This document shows, in pieces, positions 25,876-37,192 of a stretch of 64,000 bases of DNA (positions are counted from its first letter, which is position 1; the number at the start of each line of letters is the position of its first letter). Position numbers and translations under genes: made by a program. The DNA is from Dehalococcoidia bacterium (GTDB lineage Bacteria > Chloroflexota > Dehalococcoidia > Bin125). Location of the stretch: positions 310,001 to 374,000 of the forward strand of contig JAJDWB010000019.1 of assembly GCA_022825855.1 (NCBI GenBank), given 5' to 3'. The notes under the pieces were generated by a model. That model saw only the letters and a program-made list of their open reading frames with translations. It was not told the origin of the DNA and did not search any database.

Positions 25876-27177
25876 ATGCCCGAGCAAGTCGTCGTCCGGC
25901 CCGGAGGTCCGCTTCGCGGCACACTGCGCGTGCCCGGCGACAAGTCGATTTCTCATCGCGCCCTGATCTGCAACGCGCTCGCCCCCGGCGAGGCCGAAAT
26001 CCGCGGCCTGCTCGACAGCGCCGACTGCCGCTCGACCATCGCCTGCCTGCGCCAATGGGGCGTCCAGTTCGAAGAGTCCGCCGACCGCATCCTCGTCCGC
26101 AGCCCCGGACAGGACGGATTCCGCCCGGCCGCGCAGGTGCTCGACTGCGGCAACAGCGGCACCTCCATCCGCCTGCTCAGCGGCGTCGCGGCGGGACTCC
26201 CCTTCCGCAGCCGCTTCGACGGCGACGAATCCCTGCGCCGCCGGCCCATGCGCCGCGTGCTCGATCCGCTCACGCAGATGGGCGCCGCCGTCGACCTAGC
26301 CGACACCGCTCCCTTCTGGATCGACGGCGCGCCCGGTCTGACTCGCGGATTCGACAGAGAGATCGCGGTCGCCAGCGCCCAGGTCAAGAGCTGCATCGTC
26401 TTCGCCGCCCTGCGCGCCGAGCGGCCCAGCCGCATCGTCGAGCCCGGACCCTCGCGCGACCACACCGAGCGCATGCTGATCGCAATGGGCGCCGGCCTCG
26501 ATGTGCGCGGCGCAGCAATCCACGTCGAGCCCGGCGCGGAACTGACCCCGCAGGACCTCGAAGTGCCCGGCGACATCAGCGCCGCCGCGTACTGGATCAT
26601 CGCCGCCGCCATGACCCCAGGCTCCGAGGTCCTGCTGCCCAACATCGGCGTCAATCCGCGCCGCACCGGCGTCATCGACGTCCTCCGCGACATGGGCGTC
26701 CGCGTCGAACTCGTCAACCGGCGAGACGTCTCAGGCGAACCGGTCGCCGACATCGTGGCCCGCGGCGGCCGGCTCCATCCGACCCTGATCGACGGCGACA
26801 CGGTCGTGCGCGCGGTTGACGAAATCCCCACCCTGGCCGTCGCCGCGGCATTGGCCGACGGCGTCACCGAGATCCGCGACGCCGCAGAGCTGCGCGTCAA
26901 GGAGTCCGACCGCATCGCCACCACCGCCTCACTGCTGCGCGCGATGGGCGTCGAGGTCGAGGAGCGGCCCGACGGCATGCGCATCGTCGGCGGCCGACTG
27001 CGCGGCGGCGAGCTGGACTCCCACGGCGACCACCGCATCGCAATGACGGCCGCCGTCGCAGCCCTGGCCGCCGACCGCGAATCGGGTCCGACCACGATCC
27101 GCGGCGCCGCCGCCGTCGAGATCTCCTATCCCTCCTTCTGGCGCGATCTCGATCAACTGCGTCATGTCGCCGTCTGA
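25876..27177 (+). CDS. aroA: 3-phosphoshikimate 1-carboxyvinyltransferase (EPSP synthase)
   Basis: A 433-residue enzyme that joins phosphoenolpyruvate to shikimate-3-phosphate. It shows VPGDKSISHRA near the N-terminus, LDCGNSGTSIRLL, GDESLRRRPM, and near the end VKESDRI and DHRIAMTAA. All are core EPSP synthase motifs. It is located between tyrA and gmk; the gmk start lies 14 bases inside its 3' end. Confidence 0.97.
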   Translation: MPEQVVVRPGGPLRGTLRVPGDKSISHRALICNALAPGEAEIRGLLDSADCRSTIACLRQWGVQFEESADRILVRSPGQDGFRPAAQVLDCGNSGTSIRLLSGVAAGLPFRSRFDGDESLRRRPMRRVLDPLTQMGAAVDLADTAPFWIDGAPGLTRGFDREIAVASAQVKSCIVFAALRAERPSRIVEPGPSRDHTERMLIAMGAGLDVRGAAIHVEPGAELTPQDLEVPGDISAAAYWIIAAAMTPGSEVLLPNIGVNPRRTGVIDVLRDMGVRVELVNRRDVSGEPVADIVARGGRLHPTLIDGDTVVRAVDEIPTLAVAAALADGVTEIRDAAELRVKESDRIATTASLLRAMGVEVEERPDGMRIVGGRLRGGELDSHGDHRIAMTAAVAALAADRESGPTTIRGAAAVEISYPSFWRDLDQLRHVAV

Positions 27178-27775
27178 TCCCGTCCCCCTGGTCGTGGTCA
27201 TTTCGGGACCGTCCGGCGCCGGCAAGGACACCGTGATCAACGAGGCCATGGCCATCGACAGCTCGCTGGCCAAGGTCGCCACGGCCAAGACCCGCGCCCC
27301 GCGTCCCGGCGAGATCGACGGCGAGCATCACGTCTTCCTCACCGATGCCGAGTTCGAGCGCTGGGTCGCCGAGGACAGGTTCCTCGAACACGTCACCTCC
27401 TACGGCCACCGCAGCGGAGTCCCCCGCGCCGCCGTCGACGACCTGCTCGCCCGGGGCCACACCGTGATCCTGCGCACCGACGTCGAAGGCGCCCGCACGC
27501 TCAAGGCGCAACTGGACAGTCCGCTGCTCGTCTTCATCAAAGCTCCCGATACCAAGTCGCTCGAACGCCGCCTGCGATCCCGCGACGCCGAGACCGACGA
27601 GGAAATGGCCGCCCGCCTGGCCGAAGCCGAAGCCGAAATGGCCGAGGCCGATTGGTTCGACCTCGTCATCGTCAACGACGACGACGGCCACCACCACGCC
27701 GCGCGTCAACTCGTCGAAGCCATCAGCCGCCGAAGGGCCCACTCCGCCGATCCTTCTGTCGCCTCCGACCTTTGA
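27164..27775 (+). CDS. gmk: Guanylate kinase-family protein
   Basis: A 203-residue P-loop kinase that phosphorylates GMP to GDP. The P-loop is SGPSGAGKDT; GMP-site residues fit TRAPRPGEIDGEHHVF and 'YGHRSGVPRAAVDDLL', and the lid region is 'LRSRDAETDEEMAARL'. The usual 'DY.F' tyrosine is replaced by His-Val, so specificity may be shifted. The start overlaps aroA by 14 bases. The stop codon is within the trp promoter. Confidence 0.88.
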   Translation: MSPSDPVPLVVVISGPSGAGKDTVINEAMAIDSSLAKVATAKTRAPRPGEIDGEHHVFLTDAEFERWVAEDRFLEHVTSYGHRSGVPRAAVDDLLARGHTVILRTDVEGARTLKAQLDSPLLVFIKAPDTKSLERRLRSRDAETDEEMAARLAEAEAEMAEADWFDLVIVNDDDGHHHAARQLVEAISRRRAHSADPSVASDL

Positions 27776-27799
27776 CATCGCCCGCAACTCCCGTAGCAT
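27772..27799 (+). promoter_or_regulatory. Sigma70-like promoter for the trp operon
   Basis: A perfect TTGACA (27772-27777), a 16-base spacer and TAGCAT (27794-27799, four of six consensus bases) lie across the gmk stop codon. Initiation about seven bases further would place a ribosome site (AGGAG, 27812-27816) and the leader ATG (27823) very near the RNA 5' end. Confidence 0.6.
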
Positions 27800-27822
27800 T
27801 CCTGCAGGAACAGGAGTTCACG

Positions 27823-27924
27823 ATGTCCGCGAAGTGGTTCAGTGTGGAAATCGGAGCGCACATGCGCCCCTCCGCCCACTGCCACACGTCGGGCGGCCAG
27901 GGGGTCTGGCGAGGCGCGCGCTAA
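27823..27924 (+). CDS. Candidate trp leader peptide
   Basis: A 33-codon frame with ATG six bases after AGGAG. The peptide begins MSAKWFSVEIGAHMRP and has Trp at codon 5 and at codon 29, the latter near the stop. It lies between a good promoter and trpE, 66 bases before the trpE ATG, which is where a transcription or translation attenuator would be. Two Trp codons in 33 is enriched but they are not adjacent. Downstream bases can form alternative stems (a 7-bp GGGCGGC/GCCGCCC pairing, and a competing 6-bp GGCGCG/CGCGCC pairing) that are mutually exclusive; no T-run terminator is seen. Confidence 0.5.
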   Translation: MSAKWFSVEIGAHMRPSAHCHTSGGQGVWRGAR

Positions 27925-27990
27925 GTCGTCACGCCGACGCGCCGCCCTGCCCACGCCGCAGGCCGCGTCTCACCCCAGGAGCCTGTTCCC

Positions 27991-29499
27991 ATGCCGCAAT
28001 CCGGCGGACTCAACCCCAGCCTGGACGAATTCAAACAGATCGCCGCCGACGCCCAGACCTCGGGCCGCGGCAACTACGCCGCCATCTACCGCGAAGTGCT
28101 CGCCGACCTGGAAACCCCGGTCTCGGCCTTCCTCAAGGTCAAGCGCGGCGCATACTCGTTCCTGCTCGAGTCGGTCGAAGGCGGCGAGCGCCCCAGCCGC
28201 TACTCCTTCATCGGCACCGAACCGTACCGCGTCTACCGTGCGCCTTCCGGCGGCGACGTCGATCCGCTCAATGAGGTCGAGTCCGAACTGGGCCGCTTCG
28301 ACCTCGTGCCCAATCCCGATCTGCCGCCCTTCCACGGCGGCGCGGTCGGCTACCTGGGCTACGAGGCCATCCGCCACTTCGAGCCGCGCGTCCGGCCCGC
28401 CGAACACGACCCGCACGGTCTGCCCGAAGCGCTCTTCCAGTTCGTCGACTCGATCCTCGTCTTCGACCATCTCAAGCACGTGATCAAGGTCGTCACCCAC
28501 GCCCGGCTCGACGGCGACATCGAGGCCGCCTACCGCGCCGCCGAGTTCCGCATCAACGTGCTGGTCGAGCGCCTGCAGTCCGGACCGCCCGTCCCGCCGC
28601 TCGACGCCCTCGAACCCTCCGGACACTCGGCCGCGATCCGCTCCAACATGGAGCGCGAGGCCTACTTCTCCGATGTCAAGCAGGTGATCGACTACGTCAT
28701 CGCCGGCGACATCATTCAGTGCGTCTACTCGCAGCGATTCTCGCGCGAGACCTTCGTGCATCCCTTCAACGTCTACCGCACCCTGCGCACCGTCAATCCC
28801 TCCCCCTACACCTACTACCTCGAGATGGAGGATCACCAGATCGTCGGCACTTCGCCCGAACTGCTCGTGATCGTCGAGGACGGCAAGGTCTCCACCCACC
28901 CGATCGCCGGCACCCGGCGGCGCGGCTTCGACGACGAAGAAGACCGCGCGCTGGAGGCCGAGCTGCGGGCGGACGAGAAGGAAGTCGCAGAACACGTGAT
29001 GCTGCTCGACCTCGGCCGCAACGACATCGGACGCGTGGCCAAACCGGGCACCGTACGCGTCACGCAGGAGCTCGATGTCGAGCGCTACAGCCACGTGATG
29101 CACCTCGTCTCACACGTCGAGGCAGATCTGGCAGAAGGCGCCACCGCCTACGACGCCGTCCGCGCCACCTTCCCGGCCGGCACCGTCTCCGGCGCGCCCA
29201 AGGTGCGGGCCATGGAGATCATCTCCGAGCTCGAAGAGGACCAGCGCGGACCCTACGCTGGCGCGCTCGGCTACTTCGGCTTCGGCGGCAACATGGAGAC
29301 CGCCATCACGATCCGCACCATCGTCATGCAGGACGGCGTCGCCTCGGTCCAGGCCGGCGGCGGCATCGTCTTCGACTCCAGGCCGACCGCCGAGTTCGAG
29401 GAGACCGTGAACAAGGCAATGGGCATGTTCACCGCGCTCGACCTCGCCGAAGAGCGCTCCCGCGCGACCAACAGCGGCGCCGGATCGCGAGGCTACTGA
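27991..29499 (+). CDS. trpE: Anthranilate synthase component I
   Basis: A 502-residue enzyme making anthranilate from chorismate with ammonia supplied by TrpG. It shows the tryptophan feedback site LLES (58-61), GTSPELLV, 'PIAGTRRRG', LLDLGRND and 'FPAGTVSGAPK'. This is a standard full-length TrpE. The next gene starts within its stop codon (TGATG). Unusually, trpG is not next: two CMD-family genes come between. Confidence 0.97.
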   Translation: MPQSGGLNPSLDEFKQIAADAQTSGRGNYAAIYREVLADLETPVSAFLKVKRGAYSFLLESVEGGERPSRYSFIGTEPYRVYRAPSGGDVDPLNEVESELGRFDLVPNPDLPPFHGGAVGYLGYEAIRHFEPRVRPAEHDPHGLPEALFQFVDSILVFDHLKHVIKVVTHARLDGDIEAAYRAAEFRINVLVERLQSGPPVPPLDALEPSGHSAAIRSNMEREAYFSDVKQVIDYVIAGDIIQCVYSQRFSRETFVHPFNVYRTLRTVNPSPYTYYLEMEDHQIVGTSPELLVIVEDGKVSTHPIAGTRRRGFDDEEDRALEAELRADEKEVAEHVMLLDLGRNDIGRVAKPGTVRVTQELDVERYSHVMHLVSHVEADLAEGATAYDAVRATFPAGTVSGAPKVRAMEIISELEEDQRGPYAGALGYFGFGGNMETAITIRTIVMQDGVASVQAGGGIVFDSRPTAEFEETVNKAMGMFTALDLAEERSRATNSGAGSRGY

Positions 29500-30182
29500 T
29501 GCCGCAGTCGCTGATCCTCGGCTACGGCGTCGTCTTCGACGAGGCTGGCCGCGTCCTCCTCTTGCGCCGCCGCCCGGGCGAGGCGCTCTGGCCGGGAGCC
29601 TGGTGGCTCCCCGGCGACGTGACGCCGCTGTCGGAGGAACCCGACGACACCGTCCCCCGTATCTTCGCCCATCTGCTCAGGCAACGCGTCGCCGCCGCCT
29701 ACGCCCACACGGTCTACGGCCCAGAGCCGTCAACCGACCGTCACACGATTCACAACGCCTACCTGGTGACGGTCGAGTCCTCGCTCGACGGCGCGCCCGA
29801 CGACGAGTCCAACCCCTTCGACGCGATGGAGTGGTGGGACCTCCCCGCCGCCGTCGCCGAACTGCCCGAACCGCAGGCCGAGCTGCTCGGCACGATCGCG
29901 GAGCGCCTGGAACAGGGCTGGACCTTCGAAGACGACGCCGGCCTGGACGATCTGTTCGAGCGTCTGGAGACTCCGGAACTCGCCGCACAGCCCGACGCCG
30001 CAGCGCAGCTCGCCCCCAGGCTGGAGGCGCTCGTCAGCCTGGCGCTCTGCGCCGCCCTCAATCAGGACGCAGCGCTCGAACGCCGCCTCCAGTCGGCGCG
30101 CGATCTGGGATGGTCTCAGGCAGAGCTGCAGCGCGCCATCGACCTCGGTCGGCAGGCGAGCCATGGTCGTCAGCCTGCCTAG
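29499..30182 (+). CDS. Degenerate Nudix domain fused to CMD-like domain
   Basis: A 227-residue protein. Residues about 1-135 have a Nudix fold pattern (VLLLRRRPGEALWPGAWWLPG, then 'MEWWDLPAAVAEL'), but the Nudix box is lost: the place of REuxEExGu reads 'RIFAHLLRQRV'. The last ~75 residues (ALVSLALCAALNQD...LQSARDLGWSQAELQRAI) follow the helical pattern of carboxymuconolactone decarboxylase (CMD/AhpD) proteins, without a CxxC. Catalysis by the Nudix part is unlikely. It overlaps trpE by one base, so it is co-translated. Its role in or beside tryptophan synthesis is unknown. Confidence 0.75.
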   Translation: MPQSLILGYGVVFDEAGRVLLLRRRPGEALWPGAWWLPGDVTPLSEEPDDTVPRIFAHLLRQRVAAAYAHTVYGPEPSTDRHTIHNAYLVTVESSLDGAPDDESNPFDAMEWWDLPAAVAELPEPQAELLGTIAERLEQGWTFEDDAGLDDLFERLETPELAAQPDAAAQLAPRLEALVSLALCAALNQDAALERRLQSARDLGWSQAELQRAIDLGRQASHGRQPA

Positions 30183-30221
30183 AATGCGCGCCAACGACCG
30201 CTACAGAATCGAGGAACCGAC

Positions 30222-31017
30222 ATGACGACACACGCAGAACGGCGCAGAGCCGGCACGGAACTGCTGGCCGAGATGACCGGATCCGGTCCCGGATTCGCGT
30301 CCGGCGCCGAGCAGCGCACCGGCGCATTCGGCAGCTACGTCGTCGACTACATCTTCGGTCAGGTCTGGCAAGGCGACGAACTCTCCCGTCGCGACCGCAA
30401 CATCGTCGCATTGGCCATGCTGGGCGCGCTCGAGCGGCTCCAGGCGGTCCGCTTCCACGCCAGCTTCGCACCCGCCAACGGCCTGTCGCGCGAAGAAATG
30501 ACCGAGATCGCCCTGCAAATCGCCGGCTACTCCGGATTCCCCGCCGGCAACGAGATGATCAACGTCCTCGTCGACATGTGGAGCGAGGCCGACGGCAAGC
30601 CCTACCGCATCCCGCCGGCCGATTACAAGGACGACGAGCAGCGCCACCGCGACGCCGTCGACGTCATGCGCACGCTCAACGGACGCGACGAGGCGCAGGA
30701 CCCGGCCGAGGCTCTGGCCGGGATGGAGCGAATCGGCCCGGTCGGCAAGCTCGCCTTCGAGTTTGCCTTCGGTGACCTCTGGTCCCGCTCGCAACTCACC
30801 CGCCGCGACCGGTCGCTCGTCGTCGTCTCAATCCTGGTCGCCCTGAGCAAGCCCGACGAGCTCCAGTTCCACATTCCCGGCGCGCTCAACCACGGCGTCA
30901 CCGAAACGGAACTCGAGGGCGTCATGGCGACGGCCGCGCCCTACTGCGGGTTCCCCCGGGCGGTCGAGGGCTTCCGCACCCTGCGACGCATCCTGCGCGA
31001 ACGAGAGGCGGCCGGCG

Positions 31018-31028
<11 letters not shown>
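30222..31028 (+). CDS. Tandem carboxymuconolactone decarboxylase-like protein
   Basis: A 268-residue protein with two CMD units. Unit 1 (about 45-115) has [14 protein letters not shown] and '[31 protein letters not shown]'. Unit 2 (about 180-255) has [14 protein letters not shown] and '[20 protein letters not shown]', ending in 'YCGFP'. No CxxC peroxidase pair is seen, so it belongs with decarboxylase/lactone-type or unknown CMD proteins. Its stop is inside trpG (11-base overlap), tying it tightly to the trp operon. Confidence 0.85.
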
Positions 31029-31618
<590 letters not shown>

Positions 31619-31626
<8 letters not shown>

Positions 31627-32683
31627 CGCCAATCTCGGACCCGCGCTCACCGCCGTCATCGACGAGCGCCGCCACCTGACCGACTCCGAAGCGTCGGCCG
31701 CCATGGACGCCCTGATGTCGGGCGAAGCAGACGAAATCCAGTCCTCCGCCCTGCTCACCGGCCTGCGCATGAACGGCGAGTCGGTCGACGAGATCGTCGG
31801 ACTCGCCCGCGCCATGCGAGAACACGCGCTTCGAGTCGACCTCTCCGACTTGCCGCGCCTCGCCGACACCGCCGGCACCGGCGGATCAGGCACGCACGCG
31901 TTCAACTCCTCGACCGCCGCCGCCTTCGTCATGGCCGGCTGCGGCGTCCCCGTTGCCAAGCACGGCAACCGCGCCATGTCCTCCAGCGTCGGCAGCGCCG
32001 ACGTGCTCGAGGCGCTCGGCGGACAGATCAGCGTCGACCCGAATCAGGCCGCCCGGCTGATCCGCGAGGTCGGCTTCGGATTCCTCTTCGCCCAGGCCTT
32101 CCACCCGGCCATGCGCCACGTCGCCCCGATCCGACGCCGCATCGGCGTCCGCACCGTCTTCAACATCCTCGGCCCGCTGACCAATCCCGCCCGAGCCACG
32201 CACCAACTGATCGGCGTCCCTCGGCCGGAGTTGGGTCCCGTGATCGCCTCAGCCCTCGGTCGGCTCGGAGTCAGACGCGGACTCGTCGTGCACGGTCACG
32301 AAGGACTGGATGAGGTCTCGCCGCAAGGCGCAACGGCCTGCTGGCAGGTCGAGAGCGGCGGGATCACGGAGTTCACAATCGAACCCGGCGACTTCCAGAT
32401 TCGTCCCGTAGACCTCTCGGCCGTGCGCGGCGGCGTGTCAGCGGACGAGTCAGCCGCAATGATGCGCGACGTTCTCGGCGGCAAGACCTCGGCCCTGACC
32501 GGATTCGTCACGCTCAACGCCGCCGCCGGCCTTTTGGCGGCCGAGGAGGTGCCTACCTTCGCCGAAGGCGTCAGCCGCGCCGCCGAGTGCATCGACGACC
32601 AGCGCGCCCTGCGTAAGCTGGAACTGTTCGTCGAGCGTTCGCAAGCGATCGCAGCAGAAACCGAAGCGTCAGAGACGACATAA
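31619..32683 (+). CDS. trpD: Anthranilate phosphoribosyltransferase
   Basis: A 354-residue enzyme that attaches anthranilate to PRPP. PRPP-binding [14 protein letters not shown] and [18 protein letters not shown], and [13 protein letters not shown], are the standard TrpD motifs. The GTG start at 31619 lies inside the trpG 3' end. Its stop overlaps the trpC start (TAATG). Confidence 0.96.
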
Positions 32684-33468
32684 TGCCATCCATGCTCGAT
32701 CGCATCGTCGCCGAAACCCGCGTCTCGGTCGAAGCGCGCAAGGCCGCCCGGCCGCTCGCCGAGCTCTGCGAGCGAGCGCGCGGTCGGACACACCGCGCCG
32801 ACTTCGTCAACGCGCTGACCCAACCCGGTGTCGGACTCATCGCCGAAATCAAGCGCGGCTCACCATCCAGGGGACTCTTCGCGCCCGACATCGTGCCCGC
32901 CGAGCTCGCCTGTACCTACCGCGACATGGGCGCGGTCGCCGTCTCGGTGCTCACGGCGCCCGCCTTCTTCGCCACCGATTGCGATCTCTGCGAGGCCGCC
33001 GACGCCCTGGCCGGCAGCGGCCTGCCGCTGCTGCGCAAGGAGTTCCACGTCGACCCGTACCAGGTAGCCGAAGCGGCCGCGCTCGGCGCAGACGCTTTCC
33101 TGCTGATCGCCAAGACCCTCGATCCCGCAGAGCTGAAATCGCTCTCCGCCGTCGGCGCGGAGTTCGGCCTGACCGCCTTCGTCGAAGTCACCGACGAGCG
33201 CGAGACCGAAGTGGCGCTCGAGTCCGGCGCCGCCGCCATCGGGATCAACAACCGCAACCTGCATACGTTCGAAGAGGACCTGGGCACGACCGAGCGTCTT
33301 CGAGGAAGCATCCCCCTAGACGTCCCGGTCGTCGCCGCCAGCGGCGTGCGCAGCCGCGAGGACATGATCCGCATGGAAGCCTGCGGAGTGAACGCCGTAC
33401 TGATCGGCGAGGCGCTCTCGTCGGCCGCCCACCCGCAGGCGAAGGCACGAGAGTTGCTGGGACGATGA
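32683..33468 (+). CDS. trpC: Indole-3-glycerol phosphate synthase
   Basis: A 261-residue TIM barrel closing the indole ring. Key segments are IAEIKRGSPSRG (catalytic Lys), LLRKEFHVD, 'FVEVTDE', GINNRNL and 'ASGVRS'. A single-function TrpC: trpF is a separate gene overlapping its stop by an ATGA. Confidence 0.96.
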   Translation: MPSMLDRIVAETRVSVEARKAARPLAELCERARGRTHRADFVNALTQPGVGLIAEIKRGSPSRGLFAPDIVPAELACTYRDMGAVAVSVLTAPAFFATDCDLCEAADALAGSGLPLLRKEFHVDPYQVAEAAALGADAFLLIAKTLDPAELKSLSAVGAEFGLTAFVEVTDERETEVALESGAAAIGINNRNLHTFEEDLGTTERLRGSIPLDVPVVAASGVRSREDMIRMEACGVNAVLIGEALSSAAHPQAKARELLGR

Positions 33469-34144
33469 CGTTCGTCAAGATCTGCTCCGTGCGTGCCGTT
33501 GAGCATGTCGTCTGGGCCCGGGAAGCCGGCGCGGACGAAATTGGCATGATCTTCGCCGACGCCCCGCGCCGAATCGATCTGAAGGTCGCCAGGGCCGTCC
33601 GCCGCGAACTCGGACCACGCGTGGAAATCCTCGAATCTCGGACAGACACCTTCGAGCGCGAGCGCCGGGCGGCCGATCAGCCGCTATTGGTCGGCGTCTT
33701 CGCGCGGCAATCCGTGGACGAGATCGAGCGCGTGCTCGACCAGGTCGACCTCGATGTCGTCCAACTGAGCGGCGGCGAGCACCCGGCGTTGGCCGGCCGC
33801 ATCCGGCGGGCGGTCGTGCGCGTCGTCCACATGGCCGACGGCATGGACGCCGGCTCGGTCGTGCGCGAAATCGATCGCGCCCCCGACGCCGTCGCGATGC
33901 TCGACGCCAGCTCCAGACAGGGCGGCGGTACCGGCGAGCGGGTCGACTGGTCGTTGGCCGCCCAGGTCGCCGCCCAGCGCCCGGTGGTCCTGGCCGGCGG
34001 ACTCAACCCCGACAACGTCGGCGAGGCCGTGCGCACCGTGCGCCCCTGGGCCGTTGACGTGTCGTCCGGGGTCGAGACCGAAGGCGCCAAGGATCGAGAG
34101 AAAATCCGCGCGTTCATCGCCGCGGCGAAAGCGGAGGCTGTGTC

Positions 34145-34148
<4 letters not shown>
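33465..34148 (+). CDS. trpF: Phosphoribosylanthranilate isomerase
   Basis: A 227-residue TIM barrel for the Amadori step of tryptophan synthesis. The start is [11 protein letters not shown], where the more usual form is 'KICG', with the catalytic Cys kept. '[12 protein letters not shown]' (usual: G.vf...SpR.i), VQLSGGEH, catalytic-type Asp in AMLDASS and '[10 protein letters not shown]', 'VDVSSGVE' follow. A ~20-residue insertion is visible after the first third. The start at 33465 is set by the 4-base overlap with trpC. Confidence 0.93.
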
Positions 34149-35326
<1,178 letters not shown>

Positions 35327-35363
35327 TGACGACCCAGGATCGTGGGGATCGGCGCGAAGCGGC

Positions 35364-36122
35364 ATGACCCGGCTGGGCGACCTAGGGGAAGAGCAGGATC
35401 AGCTCACCGGAGAGAGCCAGCCCGACCGCGGGATGGAGGGCCTCAAGCTGGTCGGCTGGGGTCTGATCTGCACGCTCGCCTGGCTGTTAATCGTCGTGGC
35501 GACCGCGGCCATCGTCTCCGAGATCGACGATCCGGAGGTGCCCAGCGAGACGGGACTGCTCGTCTTCGTCGTCGGACAGGGTCTGGCCGGGCTGGTCGGT
35601 TGGCTGGTCCTGCCGCTCCTGATCATGCGGCGTCGCGGACAATCCGATGTCGTCTATTGGCGTCGGCCCAGAGACGTGGACGCGCTCTGGGCAGCCGGCG
35701 GACTGCTGACCATCTACGCGGTGCTGTTCGCCTACACCAGCATCGTCGCGGCCCTCGGTGCTGACTCCCTCGAGCCGCAATCCACGATCGATGACGATCG
35801 TCTCTTCGTGCACACCTCCGTGATGATCGCGCTCGGCGTCCTCGTCGTGTTCTGCGCACCGATCTACGAGGAAGCATTCGCTCGCGGCTTTGTCCTCGGC
35901 GGCCTGCGCCCGCACTGGGGAATGATCCCGGCCTTCATGATCTCGGCAGCGGTGTTCTCGGCCCTGCACGCAGATCTGGGTAGTCTGATTCCCTTTGCCA
36001 TCGCCGGAGTCATCCTGGGCGTCGTCTATCTGCGCACTGGCTCACTGACGGCGGCGTCAATGGCCCATTTCGGCTTCAACGTAATCGGATTCTCGGCGAC
36101 GCTGGTACAGCAACTCGCCTGA
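35364..36122 (+). CDS. CPBP-family intramembrane protease (CAAX protease-like)
   Basis: A 252-residue membrane protein with about seven hydrophobic segments. The CPBP motifs are present: EE(xxx)R-type 'IYEEAFARG', then 'SALHADLG' (His after FxxxH) and 'AHFGFN'. These bind metal in type II CAAX proteases such as Rce1. In bacteria they serve various roles (bacteriocin self-immunity, regulated proteolysis). It is placed between trpB (37 bases) and trpA (9 bases), so it is expressed with the trp genes; no functional link is evident. Confidence 0.88.
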   Translation: MTRLGDLGEEQDQLTGESQPDRGMEGLKLVGWGLICTLAWLLIVVATAAIVSEIDDPEVPSETGLLVFVVGQGLAGLVGWLVLPLLIMRRRGQSDVVYWRRPRDVDALWAAGGLLTIYAVLFAYTSIVAALGADSLEPQSTIDDDRLFVHTSVMIALGVLVVFCAPIYEEAFARGFVLGGLRPHWGMIPAFMISAAVFSALHADLGSLIPFAIAGVILGVVYLRTGSLTAASMAHFGFNVIGFSATLVQQLA

Positions 36123-36131
36123 GGAAGCGGT

Positions 36132-37016
36132 ATGAGCACACCCACTGAGCCCGGCCTCCGCTACCGCGCGGCATTCGCGACCGCAGAGTCCCGCAGCGAC
36201 GGTCCATTGCTGTTTCCGTTTCTGACGGCAGGATTTCCCACGCCCGAAGAAACGCCGGCGTTGATCGAAGCAGCCCTGAGAGGCGGCGCGGCCGGACTCG
36301 AGATCGGCGTGCCCTTCTCCGATCCGTTGGCCGACGGGCCGACGCATCAGAGCGCGTACACCGTCGCTCTGAGTGCCGGCGCGTCGGTGCAGACAGCGCT
36401 GGATGCTGCGCGAACGGCACGAGCCTATGCGCCGGACTCGGCGCTCACGCTGATGGGCTATCTCAATCCCTTCCTCGCCTGGGGCGCCGAGCCGGATCCG
36501 GACTCGAGTGAGCCCGGCGAGGCCGTCGGCCGGCCCATGGAGGCGCTGGCGAAGAGCGCCGCCGAAGCCGGTGTCGACGGAGTGATCGTCGTCGACTTGC
36601 CCGTCGATGAATCGGACGCGACCCGTGAAGTGCTCGCCCAACACGGCATCTCGCTGATCTACCTGCTCGCGCCCACCTCGACCGAGGCGCGGATCGATGC
36701 GGTCGTCCAGCGCGCCTCGGGCTTCATCTACCTCGTCTCACTGACCGGCGTGACCGGTGAACGTGATCGGGTGGCGGCCGACTTTGAGCAATTCGTGGCG
36801 CGAGTCCGGGCCAAGACTGACACGCCGTTGGCAGTCGGATTCGGCATAAGCAAGCGCGCGCACGTGGTCGAAGTCGGAAAACTGGTTCCGGCTGCTATCA
36901 TCGGCTCAGCGCTGACCACGACGATCGCGTCGGCGCCGCCGCATGGCCGCGCCGCGGCCGTTGAGCGATACATCGAGGTGGTCACCGGCCGCCGGAGCGA
37001 TGAGACAAGCGAATGA
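36132..37016 (+). CDS. trpA: Tryptophan synthase alpha chain
   Basis: A 294-residue TIM barrel releasing indole from indole-3-glycerol phosphate. Catalytic Glu in LEIGVPFSDPLADGP and Asp in VVDLPVDE are present, as is YLVSLTGVTG. A ~20-residue Asp/Glu/Pro-rich insertion follows 'GYLNPFLAWG' and makes it longer than the usual ~265. A GAGGAAG ribosome site precedes the ATG. 176 bases without a gene follow before aroH. Confidence 0.95.
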   Translation: MSTPTEPGLRYRAAFATAESRSDGPLLFPFLTAGFPTPEETPALIEAALRGGAAGLEIGVPFSDPLADGPTHQSAYTVALSAGASVQTALDAARTARAYAPDSALTLMGYLNPFLAWGAEPDPDSSEPGEAVGRPMEALAKSAAEAGVDGVIVVDLPVDESDATREVLAQHGISLIYLLAPTSTEARIDAVVQRASGFIYLVSLTGVTGERDRVAADFEQFVARVRAKTDTPLAVGFGISKRAHVVEVGKLVPAAIIGSALTTTIASAPPHGRAAAVERYIEVVTGRRSDETSE

Positions 37017-37192
37017 ACCACTGTTCGGCTCTGCAACAGCGTTCGTTCTTCGACTGCGTCTATATCTCCGCGGCCGGCGTCTTTGCCGCTGGTCGCTAGA
37101 TCGCGTGCCGACGCCTGGCGTCGAATCGCTGATCGCACCGCTTCACCAACCCCTCCGTTTTTCACGCACAACAACGCACCGAGCACTTGACG

